Assembly (NCBI RefSeq): GCF_004355005.1
Contig: NZ_SMSJ01000008.1
Location: 62,001 to 126,000 of the forward strand
Source: Dankookia rubra
GTDB lineage: Bacteria > Pseudomonadota > Alphaproteobacteria > Acetobacterales > Acetobacteraceae
DNA: 64,000 bases
Reading direction: 5' to 3'
A program made the translations under genes and the position numbers. Shown here one piece after another: positions 36,618 through 46,372 of this stretch. Under the pieces are notes generated by a model. That model did not search any database. It saw nothing but the letters and a program-made list of their open reading frames with translations, and had not been told where the DNA came from. Position 1 is the stretch's first letter; each line of letters begins with the position of its first letter.

Positions 36618-38039
36618 TCAGCGGGCGAGCGCCGACTCGTAGGCATCCGCCTGTTCGATCAGCGTCCGCGCCACGCCGAGATCGGCGGGGCGGCCCTCGG
36701 CCGGCGGGCAGGTATTGCGCAGCGCCGTCACCTCGCTGCCCGGCACCGGGGCGCGCGCCGCCCGCAGCCGGGCCAGCGTCCGCGCCATCGGCGGCTCGCC
36801 CTGGCGCAGCCTGGCCAGGGCCGCCGCCGTCGCCTCCGCGCCGAGGCTGGTGCAGACCGCAGGCAGCACGCCGAGCCCCTGGATCGGCCAGCCGCGCGGC
36901 GCCAGCACCCGGGACCAGGTGACCAGCAGGTCACCACCGTTCGGCAGCGGCACCACCGCCTGGATCAGCCCCTTGCCGGTGGTGGCGCTGCCCACCACCA
37001 CGCCGCGGCCGCGGTCGGACAGCGCGGCGGCGACGATCTCAGCGGCCGAGGCGGTGCGGCCATCCACCAGCACCACCAGCGGCATGCCGCGCGCCAGGTC
37101 GGGCCCGGCCGAGACATAGGTGCGCGCCGCGTCCGGGTGCCGCCCGCCGGTCATCGCCACCACGCCCTCGGCCAGGAAGGCGCTGGCCACCGCGACCGCC
37201 TGGCCCAGCAGCCCGCCGCGGTTGCCGCGCAGGTCCAGCACCACGCCGCGCGGAACATTGGCGCGGAAGGCGTCCAGCAGCGCCTCCGTCAGCCGCAGGT
37301 CGGTGGCATTGGAGAAGCCGTCCAGCTGCAGCCAGAGGATGTCGTCCCGCCGCTGGGTGTGCAGGGTCTCAGGCGGCACGGTGCTCCGCAGCAGCAGCAC
37401 GGTGAAGCGCCGCTTGCCGCGCTCCACCCGCAGCGCCACCTCGGTGCCGGCCGGGCCTTCCAGCAGGGCCGCGGCGGCGGCCAGGTCCTGCGCCGAGAGC
37501 GGCACGCCATCCGCCGCCAGCACCCGGTCGCCGACCCGGAGCCCGGCCTCGGCCGCCGGCGAGTCGGGCCGGATGGTGGCGATCAGCACCGCATTGCCGC
37601 GGCCGGCCGCCAGCCGCAGGCCGAGCCCGGTCTGGCCGATCCGCCGCGCCCGCGCCGCCATCGCCTCCTCCGGCGTCAGGTAGCGGCTATAGGGATCGAG
37701 GTGGTTGAACAGCTCCTCGAAGGCGCTCCGCAGCATGCGTTCGGTTCCCGCCCGGCGGATCGCCGGGGAGGCCCGCCAGGCCGCGTCGAACATGCCGGAC
37801 AGCGCCACCGCCAGCGGCAGCGCCGCAGCCTCCGGCGGCCCCTGGGCCGGCAGGCTCGGCATCGGCCGGGCCGAGATCAGCCGGTCGGGAGCCGAGAGCA
37901 GCAGCGTGCCGCTCTGCAGTTCGGATTGCAGGGCCGGCTCCAGCACCTCGAGGCCGCGCAGGCTCCAGAGGCCGAGCTGGGCCGGGGTGGCGCGGTCGAG
38001 GTGGCGCTCCAGCACGGCGCCCAACGCGGTGGCCAGCAC
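36618..38039 (-). CDS. S41-family carboxyl-terminal processing peptidase
   Basis: The protease has a PDZ domain (GLGLRLAAGRGNAVLIATI, SPAAEAGLRVGDRVLAADG). The S41 catalytic region has Ser in GRTASAAEIVAAAL and Lys in GSATTGKGLIQ. Homology-like coding continues upstream to about 38149, including a signal-like run of Leu (LLTLLLLLLFPPAAGAQ). However, no ATG, GTG or TTG occurs in frame between GTG 38039 (used here, 473 aa) and an ATG at 38381 deep inside rnr. It lies between rnr and rpmG on the same strand. Confidence 0.8.
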   Translation of the reverse strand: MLATALGAVLERHLDRATPAQLGLWSLRGLEVLEPALQSELQSGTLLLSAPDRLISARPMPSLPAQGPPEAAALPLAVALSGMFDAAWRASPAIRRAGTERMLRSAFEELFNHLDPYSRYLTPEEAMAARARRIGQTGLGLRLAAGRGNAVLIATIRPDSPAAEAGLRVGDRVLAADGVPLSAQDLAAAAALLEGPAGTEVALRVERGKRRFTVLLLRSTVPPETLHTQRRDDILWLQLDGFSNATDLRLTEALLDAFRANVPRGVVLDLRGNRGGLLGQAVAVASAFLAEGVVAMTGGRHPDAARTYVSAGPDLARGMPLVVLVDGRTASAAEIVAAALSDRGRGVVVGSATTGKGLIQAVVPLPNGGDLLVTWSRVLAPRGWPIQGLGVLPAVCTSLGAEATAAALARLRQGEPPMARTLARLRAARAPVPGSEVTALRNTCPPAEGRPADLGVARTLIEQADAYESALAR

Positions 38040-38149
38040 CGCCTGGACCTGCTCGCGCGGGAAGGGGCCTTCCTGCGCGCCGGCGGCGGGCGGGAAGAGC
38101 AGCAGCAGCAGCAGGGTCAGGAGGCCGGACGCGCCTCCGGTCCGGACCC

Positions 38150-40360
38150 TTACCTGCGCGGCTTTGCCTTCCGCGCCTGCTTCGGGTCGCGGGCCGGCCG
38201 GGCGCGCGCCGCGGGTTGTGCGGGCAGGCCCTGCATCAGGTGGAAGACCATGCCGCCGGTTCGGGGGGTTGCCTCGACCAGCCGCGCCTCGACCGCCTGG
38301 CCCAGGGTGAAGGTGATCCCCGTACGCTGGCCCGACAGCGAATGCCCCCGCTGGGCATGCCTGGCCTGGTCCTCGGTCCATCGGTCGTCCGGCAGGGACG
38401 CGAGAGGAACGATTCCGCTTGCGCCATTCGCCTCTACGGTGACGAACAGGCCGAACCGTGTCACCCCAGAAATGCGTGCATCGAACACCTCTCCGATCCG
38501 CTGCGACATGTATGCCGCAAGGTAGCGGTCGACGGCGTCGCGTTCGGCCGCCGCGGCGCGGCGTTCGGTCTGGGTGATGTGCTCGCCCGTGTCGGGGAAG
38601 CGCGCCGCCTCGGTCTCCTGCAGCCCGCCGTCGCCGAGCTTCAGGCCGCGCACCAGGGCGCGGTGCACCAGCAGGTCGGCGTAGCGGCGGATCGGGCTGG
38701 TGAAATGCGCGTAGCGGCCCAGCGCCAACCCGAAATGGCCGATGTTCTCCGGCGCATAGGCGGCCTGCGACTGGCTGCGCAGCACCGTCTCGTGCACCAG
38801 TCGTTCCTCCGGCTTGCCTGTGACCAGGTCGAGCACATGGGCGAAGTCGCGTGGCTGGAGGCGGTCGCCCTGCGGCAGGGTGATGTCGAAGGCCTCGAGG
38901 AATTGCCGCAAGCCCTCCAGCTTCTGGTCCGAAGGCCGGTCGTGCACCCGGTACATGCAGGGTTGGGACAGCCGCTCGAGCTCCTCCGCCGCGCAGACAT
39001 TGGCGGCGACCATGAACTCCTCGATCAGCCGGTGCGAATCGAGCCGGGCGCGCGGCTCGACGCCCAGCACGGTGCCGGCCGCGTCAAGCCGCACCCGGCG
39101 CTCCGGCAGGTCGAGCTCAAGCGTGCCGCGCCGCTCCCGCGCCGCCAGCAGGGCGTGGAAGGCGCCGTAGAGCGGCACCAGGGTACCGGTCGGGTCCTCG
39201 CCGGCGTCCCGGGCGGCCTGGGCCTGCTCGTAGGTCAGCCGGGCGGCGCTGCGCATGATCCCCCGCCCGAAGCGGTGGGCGGTCTTGCCGCCGCCGGCAT
39301 CGAAGCGCATCTCGACGAAGAGGCAGCCGCGGTCCTCGCCCGGGCGCAGGCTGCACCAGCCGTTCGACAGCGCCTCGGGCAGCATCGGCACGACGCGGTC
39401 GGGGAAGTAGACGCTGTTCCCGCGCGCCCAGGCCTCGCGGTCCAGCGCCGAGCCGGGGCGGACGTAGTGCGCCACATCGGCGATGGCGACGAGCACGCGC
39501 CAGCCGGTGCCCTCGGGTTCCGCCCAGACCGCGTCGTCGAAGTCCCGCGCATCCTCGCCGTCGATGGTGACCAGCGGGACCTCGCGCAGATCCTCGCGCC
39601 CCGACGCATCGACGCCGCGGGTGTGCTCGGCCTCCCGCACCGCCTCGGTCGGGAAGACGTCCGGGATGCCATGGGCATGGATGCAGATCAGCGAGACCGA
39701 CTTCGCCTCGCCCATCCGGCCCAGCACCTCGACCACCCGCGCCGGGCGCAGCCCGAGCTCGCGGCCGGGCAAAGGCTCGGCCAGGACGATCTGGCCGTTC
39801 TCGGCGCCGCCGGCCTCGCCGGGCGGGACGACCCATTCGGCCCGGTGGCGGCGGTCGGTCGGGACGATCCGGCCATTCTCGTAGACGCCGAGCACCCGGG
39901 CCGGTGCGGCGCCGGCAACGCGCTTGACCGTGGTGCCCTCGTACTTGCCGGCGCCGGCCGGCTTCAGCTTCGCCAGCACCCGCTCGCCCGGGGCGAGGGC
40001 CGGCTGCCCCGCGCGCTCCGGGCGCATGTAGATGACGGGCATGCGGCCCTGCTGGGCCTTCCAGCCGAGCGGCCGGGCGATCGGGTCGCCATCCGGGTCG
40101 GTGCCGGTGACCTCGATCACCGCCATCTCCGGCAGGCGGCCGGGGGCGCTGACGCCACGGCGGCCGGCCGGCGCCGCGCTGCCATCCGCCTTGAGGGACT
40201 TCAGCAATTCCCGCAAGGCCGGGCGCTGGTCGGTGCCGAGGCCGAAATGCCGGGATATCTCGGTCTTGCCGACCTTGCCCGGGCTGGCCTGCAGGAAGCG
40301 CCGCAGCGCCTCCTTCGAGGGCAGCGGCGCGTCTCCGCCGCCGGTGGGGCGGCGGGGCAT
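38150..40360 (-). CDS. rnr: ribonuclease R
   Basis: The 736-aa 3'-5' exoribonuclease degrades structured RNA. The RNB catalytic motif VTIDGEDARDFDDAVWAEP carries the metal-binding Asp cluster. YFPDRVVPMLPEALSNGWCS and TSPIRRYADLLVHR are also diagnostic. A C-terminal S1 domain (about 635-715) ends in a basic tail. Its ATG is 1 nt after the topA stop (TGAGATG), so translation is tightly coupled to topoisomerase I. Confidence 0.96.
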   Translation of the reverse strand: MPRRPTGGGDAPLPSKEALRRFLQASPGKVGKTEISRHFGLGTDQRPALRELLKSLKADGSAAPAGRRGVSAPGRLPEMAVIEVTGTDPDGDPIARPLGWKAQQGRMPVIYMRPERAGQPALAPGERVLAKLKPAGAGKYEGTTVKRVAGAAPARVLGVYENGRIVPTDRRHRAEWVVPPGEAGGAENGQIVLAEPLPGRELGLRPARVVEVLGRMGEAKSVSLICIHAHGIPDVFPTEAVREAEHTRGVDASGREDLREVPLVTIDGEDARDFDDAVWAEPEGTGWRVLVAIADVAHYVRPGSALDREAWARGNSVYFPDRVVPMLPEALSNGWCSLRPGEDRGCLFVEMRFDAGGGKTAHRFGRGIMRSAARLTYEQAQAARDAGEDPTGTLVPLYGAFHALLAARERRGTLELDLPERRVRLDAAGTVLGVEPRARLDSHRLIEEFMVAANVCAAEELERLSQPCMYRVHDRPSDQKLEGLRQFLEAFDITLPQGDRLQPRDFAHVLDLVTGKPEERLVHETVLRSQSQAAYAPENIGHFGLALGRYAHFTSPIRRYADLLVHRALVRGLKLGDGGLQETEAARFPDTGEHITQTERRAAAAERDAVDRYLAAYMSQRIGEVFDARISGVTRFGLFVTVEANGASGIVPLASLPDDRWTEDQARHAQRGHSLSGQRTGITFTLGQAVEARLVEATPRTGGMVFHLMQGLPAQPAARARPARDPKQARKAKPRR

Positions 40361-40361
40361 C

Positions 40362-43145
40362 TCAGGCCTGCTTCTTCGGCGCCGCCGGCTTCTTGGCGGC
40401 CGGCTTGGCCGCGGGCTTCTTTGCCGCCGCGGCCGGCTTGCGGGCGGCGGCCGCGGCCTTCCGCGCCGCGGGCTTCGGCGCCGCGGCCGGCTTGCGCGCG
40501 GCAGGCTTCGCCGGTGCCTCCGGATCCGCGCCATTCGTCGCGGCGCGCTTGCCCGCGGGCTTCGCCTTGCCCTTGGCGCCGCCCTTGGTCATCGGCTTGA
40601 GCTCCTTGCCCTTCTCGGCAAGCAACGCGACCACCTCGTCGATGGTGGCATCTTCCATCGCCAGGTTGCGCGGCAGGTTGGCGACCGTCTTGCCGTGCTG
40701 GGCATAGGGCCCGAAGCGGCCCTTGCGGATCTCGACCGCGACTTGGTCCATCGGGTGCGGCCCGACGAAGCGGACCTTCGCCCGGGCTTTGGCCAGCAGT
40801 TCCATCGCCCGGTTCATGCCGAGCGATAGCACGTCGTCCCCCGGCTCGAGCGACTGGAAGATGGACCCCACCTTGATGTAGGGCCCGAAGCGGCCGAGCC
40901 CGGCCTGGATCTCCTCCCCGCTTTCCGGATCGCGGCCGATCAGCCGCGGCAGGGAGAGCAGCTTCAGCGCCCGGTCGAGGTCGAGCGTATCGGGGTCCAT
41001 GTCCTTGGTCAGGCTGGCCCGGCGCGGCTTGGTCGGCTTGCCCTTCGCGTCGGTGCCGCCCTCGCCGAGCTGGACATAGACGCCATAGGGGCCGCGGCGG
41101 ACGGTGACCTTCTCCCCGCTGGCCGGATCGGTGCCGAGCTCGCGCGGGCCTTCGCTCAGGCCGGTGGTGCCGTCGCCCTCGGCGCCCGGGGCGATCAGCG
41201 GGCGGGTGTAGCGGCATTCCGGGTAGTTGGAGCAGCCGATGAAGGCGCCAGTGCGGCCGAGCCGCAGACCGAGGCGCCCGCTGCTGCAAGCCGGGCAGAG
41301 GCGCGGGTCGGTCCCGTCGCCGCGCTCGGGGAAGAAGTGCGGGCCGAGTTCCTCGTCCAGCGCGTCGATGACGTCGCTGATCTTGAGGTCCTTGGTGGCG
41401 TCGATCGCCCGCTTGAACTCCTCCCAGAAGGCCCGCATCACCGCGCGCCAGTCGACCTTGCCGCCGGAGATGTCGTCGAGCTGCTCCTCGAGCCCCGCGG
41501 TGAAGCCGGTGTCGACGTAGCGCTCGAAGAATTTGACCAGGAAGCTGGTGACCAGCCGACCGCGGTCCTCCGGCATCAGCCGCCGCTTCTCGAGCTTGAC
41601 GTAGTTCCGGTCCTGCAGCGTCTGCAGAATGGAGGCATAGGTGGAGGGGCGGCCGATGCCGAGCTCCTCCATTCGCTTGACCAGCGAGGCTTCCGAATAG
41701 CGCGGCGGCGGCTGGGTGAAGTGCTGCAGCGCCGCCACCTCGCCGCGCTTCAGCGGATCGCGCTCCCGCATCGGCGGCAGGGTGCGGCTGTCCTCGTCCT
41801 CCCCGGCAGGGACGCCGGTGATGCCGGCGCGGGCATCGGCGGCGCGGTCGTCCTCGTCCTCGCGGTAGAGCTTCAGGAAGCCGTCGAAGGCGATGACCGA
41901 GCCGGTAGCGCGAAGGATGACCTTCTTTGCCGCGTCGCCGATCTCGACCGTGGTCTGGTCCAGCTCGGCCGACTGCATCTGCGACGCCACGGCGCGCTTC
42001 CAGACCAGCTCGTAGAGCCTCCGCTGCCGCTCATCGAGGTAGCGGGCGACCTTCTCCGGCGTGTTGCGCACGTCGGTCGGGCGGATCGCCTCGTGCGCCT
42101 CCTGGGCGTTCTTCGCCTTCGAAGCGTATTCGCGCGGCGCGCCGGGCAGGTAGTCGCGGCCGAAGGCCTCGCCGACATGGTCGCGGATGGCGGCGATCGC
42201 CTCCCGCGCCATCTGCACGCCGTCGGTCCGCATATAGGTAATCAGGCCGACGGTCTCGCCGCCGATCTCGACCCCTTCATAGAGCTGCTGCGCCGTCCGC
42301 ATCGCCTGCTGCGCGCCCATGCCGAGCTTGCGGCTGGCCTCCATCTGCAGGGTCGAGGTGGTGAAGGGCGGCGGCGGGTTGCGCCGGACCCGGCGCTTCT
42401 CGACCGAGAGGACCGAGAAGGTGCCGGCCTCGACCGCCGCCTTGGCCTTGAGCGCCGCGGCTTCGTTGGGAAGGTCGAACTGGTCGAGCTTCCTGCCGTC
42501 CAGATGCGTCAGCCGCGCGGTGAAGGGGGCGCCCTGCGGCGTGGTGAAGCGGCCTTCGACGGTCCAGTATTCGCGGGCGCGGAAGGCCTCGATCTCGGCT
42601 TCCCGCTCGCAGATCAGCCGCAGCGCGACCGACTGGACCCGGCCGGCCGAGCGGCTGCCCGGCAGCTTCCGCCAGAGCACCGGCGAGAGGGTGAAGCCGA
42701 CGAGGTAGTCGAGCGCCCGCCGCGCCAGGTAGGCATCGATCAGCGGGGTGTCGAGCTCGCGCGGATGCGCCACGGCGTGCTGGATGGCGCGCTTGGTGAT
42801 CTCGTTGAAGGTGATCCGTTGGACCTCGACGCCCTTCAGCGCGCCCTTCCGCGCCAGCATGTCCTTCACATGCCAGGAGATCGCCTCCCCCTCGCGATCC
42901 GGGTCGGTGGCGAGGTAGAGCCGCTTGGCGCCGCGCAGCGCCCGGGCGATCTCGTTCACCTGCCGCTCGCCGCGGTCCTCCGATTCCCAGTCCATGGCGA
43001 AATCCTCCTCCGGACGGACGGAGCCGTCCTTCGGGGGCAGGTCGCGGACATGGCCGAAGCTCGCCAGGACGGTGTAGTCCCCGCCGAGGTACTTGTTGAT
43101 GGTCTTGGCCTTGGCGGGGCTTTCGACGACGACGACGTCCGTCAT
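40362..43145 (-). CDS. topA: DNA topoisomerase I
   Basis: The 927-aa type IA enzyme relaxes negative supercoils. The Toprim domain begins VVVVESPAKAKTINKYLG and has DPDREGEAISWHV. The active-site Tyr is in GLITYMRTDG. One Cys4 zinc segment is visible (CPACSSG and CSNYPEC), followed by topo C-terminal repeats (GRFGPYIK, GRFGPYAQ). The last 75 residues are a Lys/Ala/Pro tail like histone H1. The start chosen is MTDVVVVESP. dprA lies upstream and rnr directly downstream. Confidence 0.97.
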   Translation of the reverse strand: MTDVVVVESPAKAKTINKYLGGDYTVLASFGHVRDLPPKDGSVRPEEDFAMDWESEDRGERQVNEIARALRGAKRLYLATDPDREGEAISWHVKDMLARKGALKGVEVQRITFNEITKRAIQHAVAHPRELDTPLIDAYLARRALDYLVGFTLSPVLWRKLPGSRSAGRVQSVALRLICEREAEIEAFRAREYWTVEGRFTTPQGAPFTARLTHLDGRKLDQFDLPNEAAALKAKAAVEAGTFSVLSVEKRRVRRNPPPPFTTSTLQMEASRKLGMGAQQAMRTAQQLYEGVEIGGETVGLITYMRTDGVQMAREAIAAIRDHVGEAFGRDYLPGAPREYASKAKNAQEAHEAIRPTDVRNTPEKVARYLDERQRRLYELVWKRAVASQMQSAELDQTTVEIGDAAKKVILRATGSVIAFDGFLKLYREDEDDRAADARAGITGVPAGEDEDSRTLPPMRERDPLKRGEVAALQHFTQPPPRYSEASLVKRMEELGIGRPSTYASILQTLQDRNYVKLEKRRLMPEDRGRLVTSFLVKFFERYVDTGFTAGLEEQLDDISGGKVDWRAVMRAFWEEFKRAIDATKDLKISDVIDALDEELGPHFFPERGDGTDPRLCPACSSGRLGLRLGRTGAFIGCSNYPECRYTRPLIAPGAEGDGTTGLSEGPRELGTDPASGEKVTVRRGPYGVYVQLGEGGTDAKGKPTKPRRASLTKDMDPDTLDLDRALKLLSLPRLIGRDPESGEEIQAGLGRFGPYIKVGSIFQSLEPGDDVLSLGMNRAMELLAKARAKVRFVGPHPMDQVAVEIRKGRFGPYAQHGKTVANLPRNLAMEDATIDEVVALLAEKGKELKPMTKGGAKGKAKPAGKRAATNGADPEAPAKPAARKPAAAPKPAARKAAAAARKPAAAAKKPAAKPAAKKPAAPKKQA

Positions 43146-43205
43146 GGACTCCACACATCCTGTGGCCGCGGGCAGGCGGCATTTGCGGCGAGGCGGGCGC
43201 CCCTC

Positions 43206-44360
43206 CTAGCCCCCGTCCTGGGCCCGTCCGGTGAGCGCCACGCGGTTGCCCGGCAGCAGTTCCACCCGTCCAGCCAGTTCGAGATCGAGGAGGATCGCCT
43301 GGATCGCGGAGGGCGACAGGTGGCAGCGCCGCATCACCTCGTCAACCGCTATCGGCGAGGTTCCAAGCATATCAATGACTTCAGAGGCATTTGCGGAGTC
43401 TCCCGGCGATTGCGGAACGACCGGCCGTGCCGGTTCGCTGCCGGACCATGCCGGGGCTGGGGAAAAGAGCGGCGCCGCGCGGGGGGCTTCGGGCAGGTGC
43501 AGCAGCACGTCCTCGGCACTCTCGGCGAGGTGCGCGCCCTGCCGGATCAGGTCGTTCGAGCCCCGCGCGCGGGGATCGAGCGGGCTGCCGGGCACGGCGA
43601 AGAGCTCCCGCCCGCCCTCCAGCGCCATGCGGGCGGTGATCAGGCTGCCGGAGCGCAGCGCCGCCTCGATCACCACCACGCCGAGCGAGACGGCGGCGAC
43701 GATGCGGTTGCGGCGGGGAAAGTGGCGGGCGAGCGGGGCGGTGCCGAGCGGCGCCTCGGCCAGCACCGCGCCGCCTTCCGCGGCGATGCGGGCCTGCAGC
43801 GCGGCATTCTCCGGCGGGTAGGGCTGGTCCAGCCCGCCGGCGACACAGGCGATGGTGCGGCCCTTCCGCAGCGCGCCGAGATGCGCCGCGGCGTCGATTC
43901 CCCGGGCCAGGCCGGAGACCACGGAGAGGCCCTCGGCGGCCAGCGCCTCGGCCAGGTCCTCGGCCATCCGACGGCCGGCGGCGGAGGCATTGCGGGCGCC
44001 GACCAGGGCCACGGCGCGGGGGGCCAGCGCTGCCGGGTCGCCGAGCATGGCAAGCACCGGGGGCGCGTCCTCCTGCATCCCCAGCAGGGGCGGGTAGGGC
44101 GGCAGGCCGGCAAAGAGCAGCCGGGCGCCCATGCGGTGCAATGTCTCCATCTCCCGCCGCGCATCGGCTTCGGGGTGGAGGACAAAGGGCGCGCCGCGGC
44201 GGGCGGCGAGGCGGGGCAGCGCGGCAAGCGCGGCGGCGGCGTGGCCGTGGCGCTCGAGCAGCCGGCGGAAGGTGAGCGGGCCGATGCCATCGGTGCGGGC
44301 GAGGCGCAGCCGGGCCAGCGCTTCGGCCGGGGGCAGGAATGCCATCGGCGGCGCGTTCAT
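43206..44360 (-). CDS. dprA: DNA processing protein DprA
   Basis: The 384-aa ssDNA-binding RecA loader is used in natural transformation. The Rossmann core shows VGARNASAAGRRMA, SGLARGIDAAAH, GGLDQPYPPEN and FPRRNRIVAAVS. SGSLITARMALEGGRELFAVPG is split here between core strands. The C-terminal winged helix (about 320-384) is present. No other competence gene is in the window. A downstream ATG at 44345 is an alternative start. Confidence 0.94.
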   Translation of the reverse strand: MNAPPMAFLPPAEALARLRLARTDGIGPLTFRRLLERHGHAAAALAALPRLAARRGAPFVLHPEADARREMETLHRMGARLLFAGLPPYPPLLGMQEDAPPVLAMLGDPAALAPRAVALVGARNASAAGRRMAEDLAEALAAEGLSVVSGLARGIDAAAHLGALRKGRTIACVAGGLDQPYPPENAALQARIAAEGGAVLAEAPLGTAPLARHFPRRNRIVAAVSLGVVVIEAALRSGSLITARMALEGGRELFAVPGSPLDPRARGSNDLIRQGAHLAESAEDVLLHLPEAPRAAPLFSPAPAWSGSEPARPVVPQSPGDSANASEVIDMLGTSPIAVDEVMRRCHLSPSAIQAILLDLELAGRVELLPGNRVALTGRAQDGG

Positions 44361-44477
44361 CCGGTCGGCACCCCGGTGGTGCGGTGCAGGACCCTGTGCT
44401 GCCCATGGGGGTCGGACATGCCCGGCGCCGCTCCTTGGCCGCGCGCAGCATAGGAAGGACGCCGCCGCGGCACCAGA

Positions 44478-44483
44478 ATTATA
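44478..44483 (-). promoter_or_regulatory. candidate -10 box upstream of dprA
   Basis: On the minus strand this reads TATAAT, in the only AT-rich patch of the plsY-dprA gap, about 120 nt before the dprA ATG. No convincing -35 is at 16-18 nt. It could be the promoter for dprA-topA-rnr, which would separate that unit from pyrBC-plsY. Confidence 0.35.
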
Positions 44484-44516
44484 TGCGAATCAGCAACAAA
44501 TTAGCCTGTTGAAGCA

Positions 44517-45101
44517 TCAGCCCTTGCGGCCGATCCGCGGCTCCGTCCCGGCCAGCAGGCGTTTGATGTTCGCCTTGTGCCGCCAGGCCACCAGCAGGGC
44601 GATTCCGGCCGAGAAGGCCGCCAGGTCCCAGCGCCCGGCCATCGCGGCGATCGCCGGCGCCGCGGCGCAGGCCGCCAGCGCGCTGGCCGAGGAAATGCGG
44701 GTGACCAGCGCCATGACCAGCCAGACCAGCGCCGCGCCGAGCCCGAGCCACCAGCCCGCCGCCAGCAGCACGCCGCCGCCGGTCGCCACGCCCTTGCCGC
44801 CCTTGAAGCCCAGCCAGACCGGAAAGGCATGGCCGAGCATGGCGCCGAACCCGGCCAGCAGCCCCGCCGTCTCGCCCCAGAGCGCCTGGGCCAGGGCCAG
44901 CGCCGCGACCCCCTTCAGGATATCGAGCGCCAGCGTCGCTGCCGCGAGCGTCTTGTTGCCGGTGCGCAGCACGTTGGTCGCGCCGATATTGCCGGAGCCG
45001 ATGCTGCGGATATCGCCGAGTCCGGACGCCCGGGTGAGCAGCAGCCCCCAGGGGACCGAGCCCAGCAGGTAGCCGAGGGCGAGCGCCAGGAGCACGCTCA
45101 T
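44517..45101 (-). CDS. plsY: acyl-phosphate:glycerol-3-phosphate acyltransferase
   Basis: The 194-aa inner-membrane enzyme acylates glycerol-3-phosphate with acyl phosphate, the first step of phospholipid synthesis. The three family motifs are visible: GSVPWG with [23 protein letters not shown], and the C-terminal [14 protein letters not shown]. Several hydrophobic helices fit the known topology. The ATG overlaps the pyrC stop (ATGA). Confidence 0.95.
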   Translation of the reverse strand: MSVLLALALGYLLGSVPWGLLLTRASGLGDIRSIGSGNIGATNVLRTGNKTLAAATLALDILKGVAALALAQALWGETAGLLAGFGAMLGHAFPVWLGFKGGKGVATGGGVLLAAGWWLGLGAALVWLVMALVTRISSASALAACAAAPAIAAMAGRWDLAAFSAGIALLVAWRHKANIKRLLAGTEPRIGRKG

Positions 45102-46372
45102 CCGAAGACCCGCCGCCCGGCCTTCCAGGTGCCGACCACCCGGCCTTCCAGCGCCCGGCCGTCGAAGGGCGTGTTCTGCGCCTTGCCCGGCAGCTGGCCG
45201 TCCTTCACCTGCCAGCCGCGGTCGAGGTCGAGCAGCATGAGGTCGGCCGCCACCCCCTTGGCCAGCCTTCCGACCGGCAGGCCGAGCAGCTTGGCCGGCC
45301 GTGCCGTGAGCAGGTCGAGCGCCGCCAGCAGGGACAGGTCGCCGCCATGCACGCGGGCGAGCGTCACGCCGAGCAGCGTGGCAAGCCCCGCCCCGCCGGC
45401 TTCGGCCTGGGCGAAGGGCAGGCGCTTGTCGTCGGCGTCGCGCGGCTGGTGGTCGGAGGCGATGGCATCGATCGTGCCGTCTGCCAGCGCCGCGACCACC
45501 GCCAGCCGGTCGGCCTCCGGCCGCAGCGGCGGCGAGAGCTTGGCATAGGTCCGCCAGTCGCCGATCGCCGTCTCGTTCAGGTCGAAATAGGGTGGTGCGG
45601 TATCGCAGGTGACGGCCAGGCCCTCGGCCTTGGCCGCGCGGATCAGCCCGAGCGCCGCGGCGGTGCTGACATGGGCGAAATGCACATGGCCGCCGGTGAT
45701 GCGGGCGAGCGCAATGTCGCGTGCGACCATCATGGCCTCGGCCGCCGGCGGGATGCCCGGCAGGCCGAGCCGGGTCGCCAGCTCGCCCTCGGTCGCGGCA
45801 CCGCCGGCGGCCAGGCTGGGCTCCTCCGGGTGCTGGACGACGAAGCTGCCGAAGGCGCGGGCGTAGGAAAGGGCGAGGCGCATGGTCCGGGCATTGCCGA
45901 TGGCGCGGCGCCCGTCGGTGAAGGCCACCGCCCCGGCCTCCTTCAGCAGGCCGTATTCGGCGAGTTCTCCGCCCTCGCAACGCTTGGTCGCGGCGCCATA
46001 GGGCAGCAGGGTGATGCAGCCCGTCGCCTCGCCGCGGCGGAGGACGAACTGGACCAGGGCCGGGTCGTCCAGCGCCGGGTCGGTGTCGGGCAGCGCGCAG
46101 AGCGTGGTGATCCCGCCGGCCGAGGCGGCGGCGGCGGCCGTCGCGATGGTCTCGCGGTGTTCGTGCCCCGGCTCGCCGATATCGGCCCGCAGGTCGACCA
46201 GGCCGGGGGCCAGGCAGAGCCCGGCGCAGTCGATCGCCGTCACCCCGTCCGGCCGGCCGAGGCCGCTGCCGTGGTCGAGGATCAGGCCGTCGCGGATCAG
46301 CAGGTCGCCGGGGCCGTCGAGGCCGCTGGCCGGGTCGAGCAGGCGGGCGCCGGTGAAGAGAAGGTCATGCAT
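45098..46372 (-). CDS. pyrC: dihydroorotase-like protein, PyrC'/non-catalytic type
   Basis: The 424-aa amidohydrolase-fold protein is linked to aspartate carbamoyltransferase. The first metal motif, normally HxH followed by Arg, reads [10 protein letters not shown], so both His ligands are replaced. Later ligand-like residues remain ([30 protein letters not shown]). In Pseudomonas a similar pyrC' product has no activity and supports PyrB assembly; that role is a likely alternative here. It overlaps pyrB by 8 nt and plsY by 4 nt. Confidence 0.88.
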   Translation of the reverse strand: MHDLLFTGARLLDPASGLDGPGDLLIRDGLILDHGSGLGRPDGVTAIDCAGLCLAPGLVDLRADIGEPGHEHRETIATAAAAASAGGITTLCALPDTDPALDDPALVQFVLRRGEATGCITLLPYGAATKRCEGGELAEYGLLKEAGAVAFTDGRRAIGNARTMRLALSYARAFGSFVVQHPEEPSLAAGGAATEGELATRLGLPGIPPAAEAMMVARDIALARITGGHVHFAHVSTAAALGLIRAAKAEGLAVTCDTAPPYFDLNETAIGDWRTYAKLSPPLRPEADRLAVVAALADGTIDAIASDHQPRDADDKRLPFAQAEAGGAGLATLLGVTLARVHGGDLSLLAALDLLTARPAKLLGLPVGRLAKGVAADLMLLDLDRGWQVKDGQLPGKAQNTPFDGRALEGRVVGTWKAGRRVFG

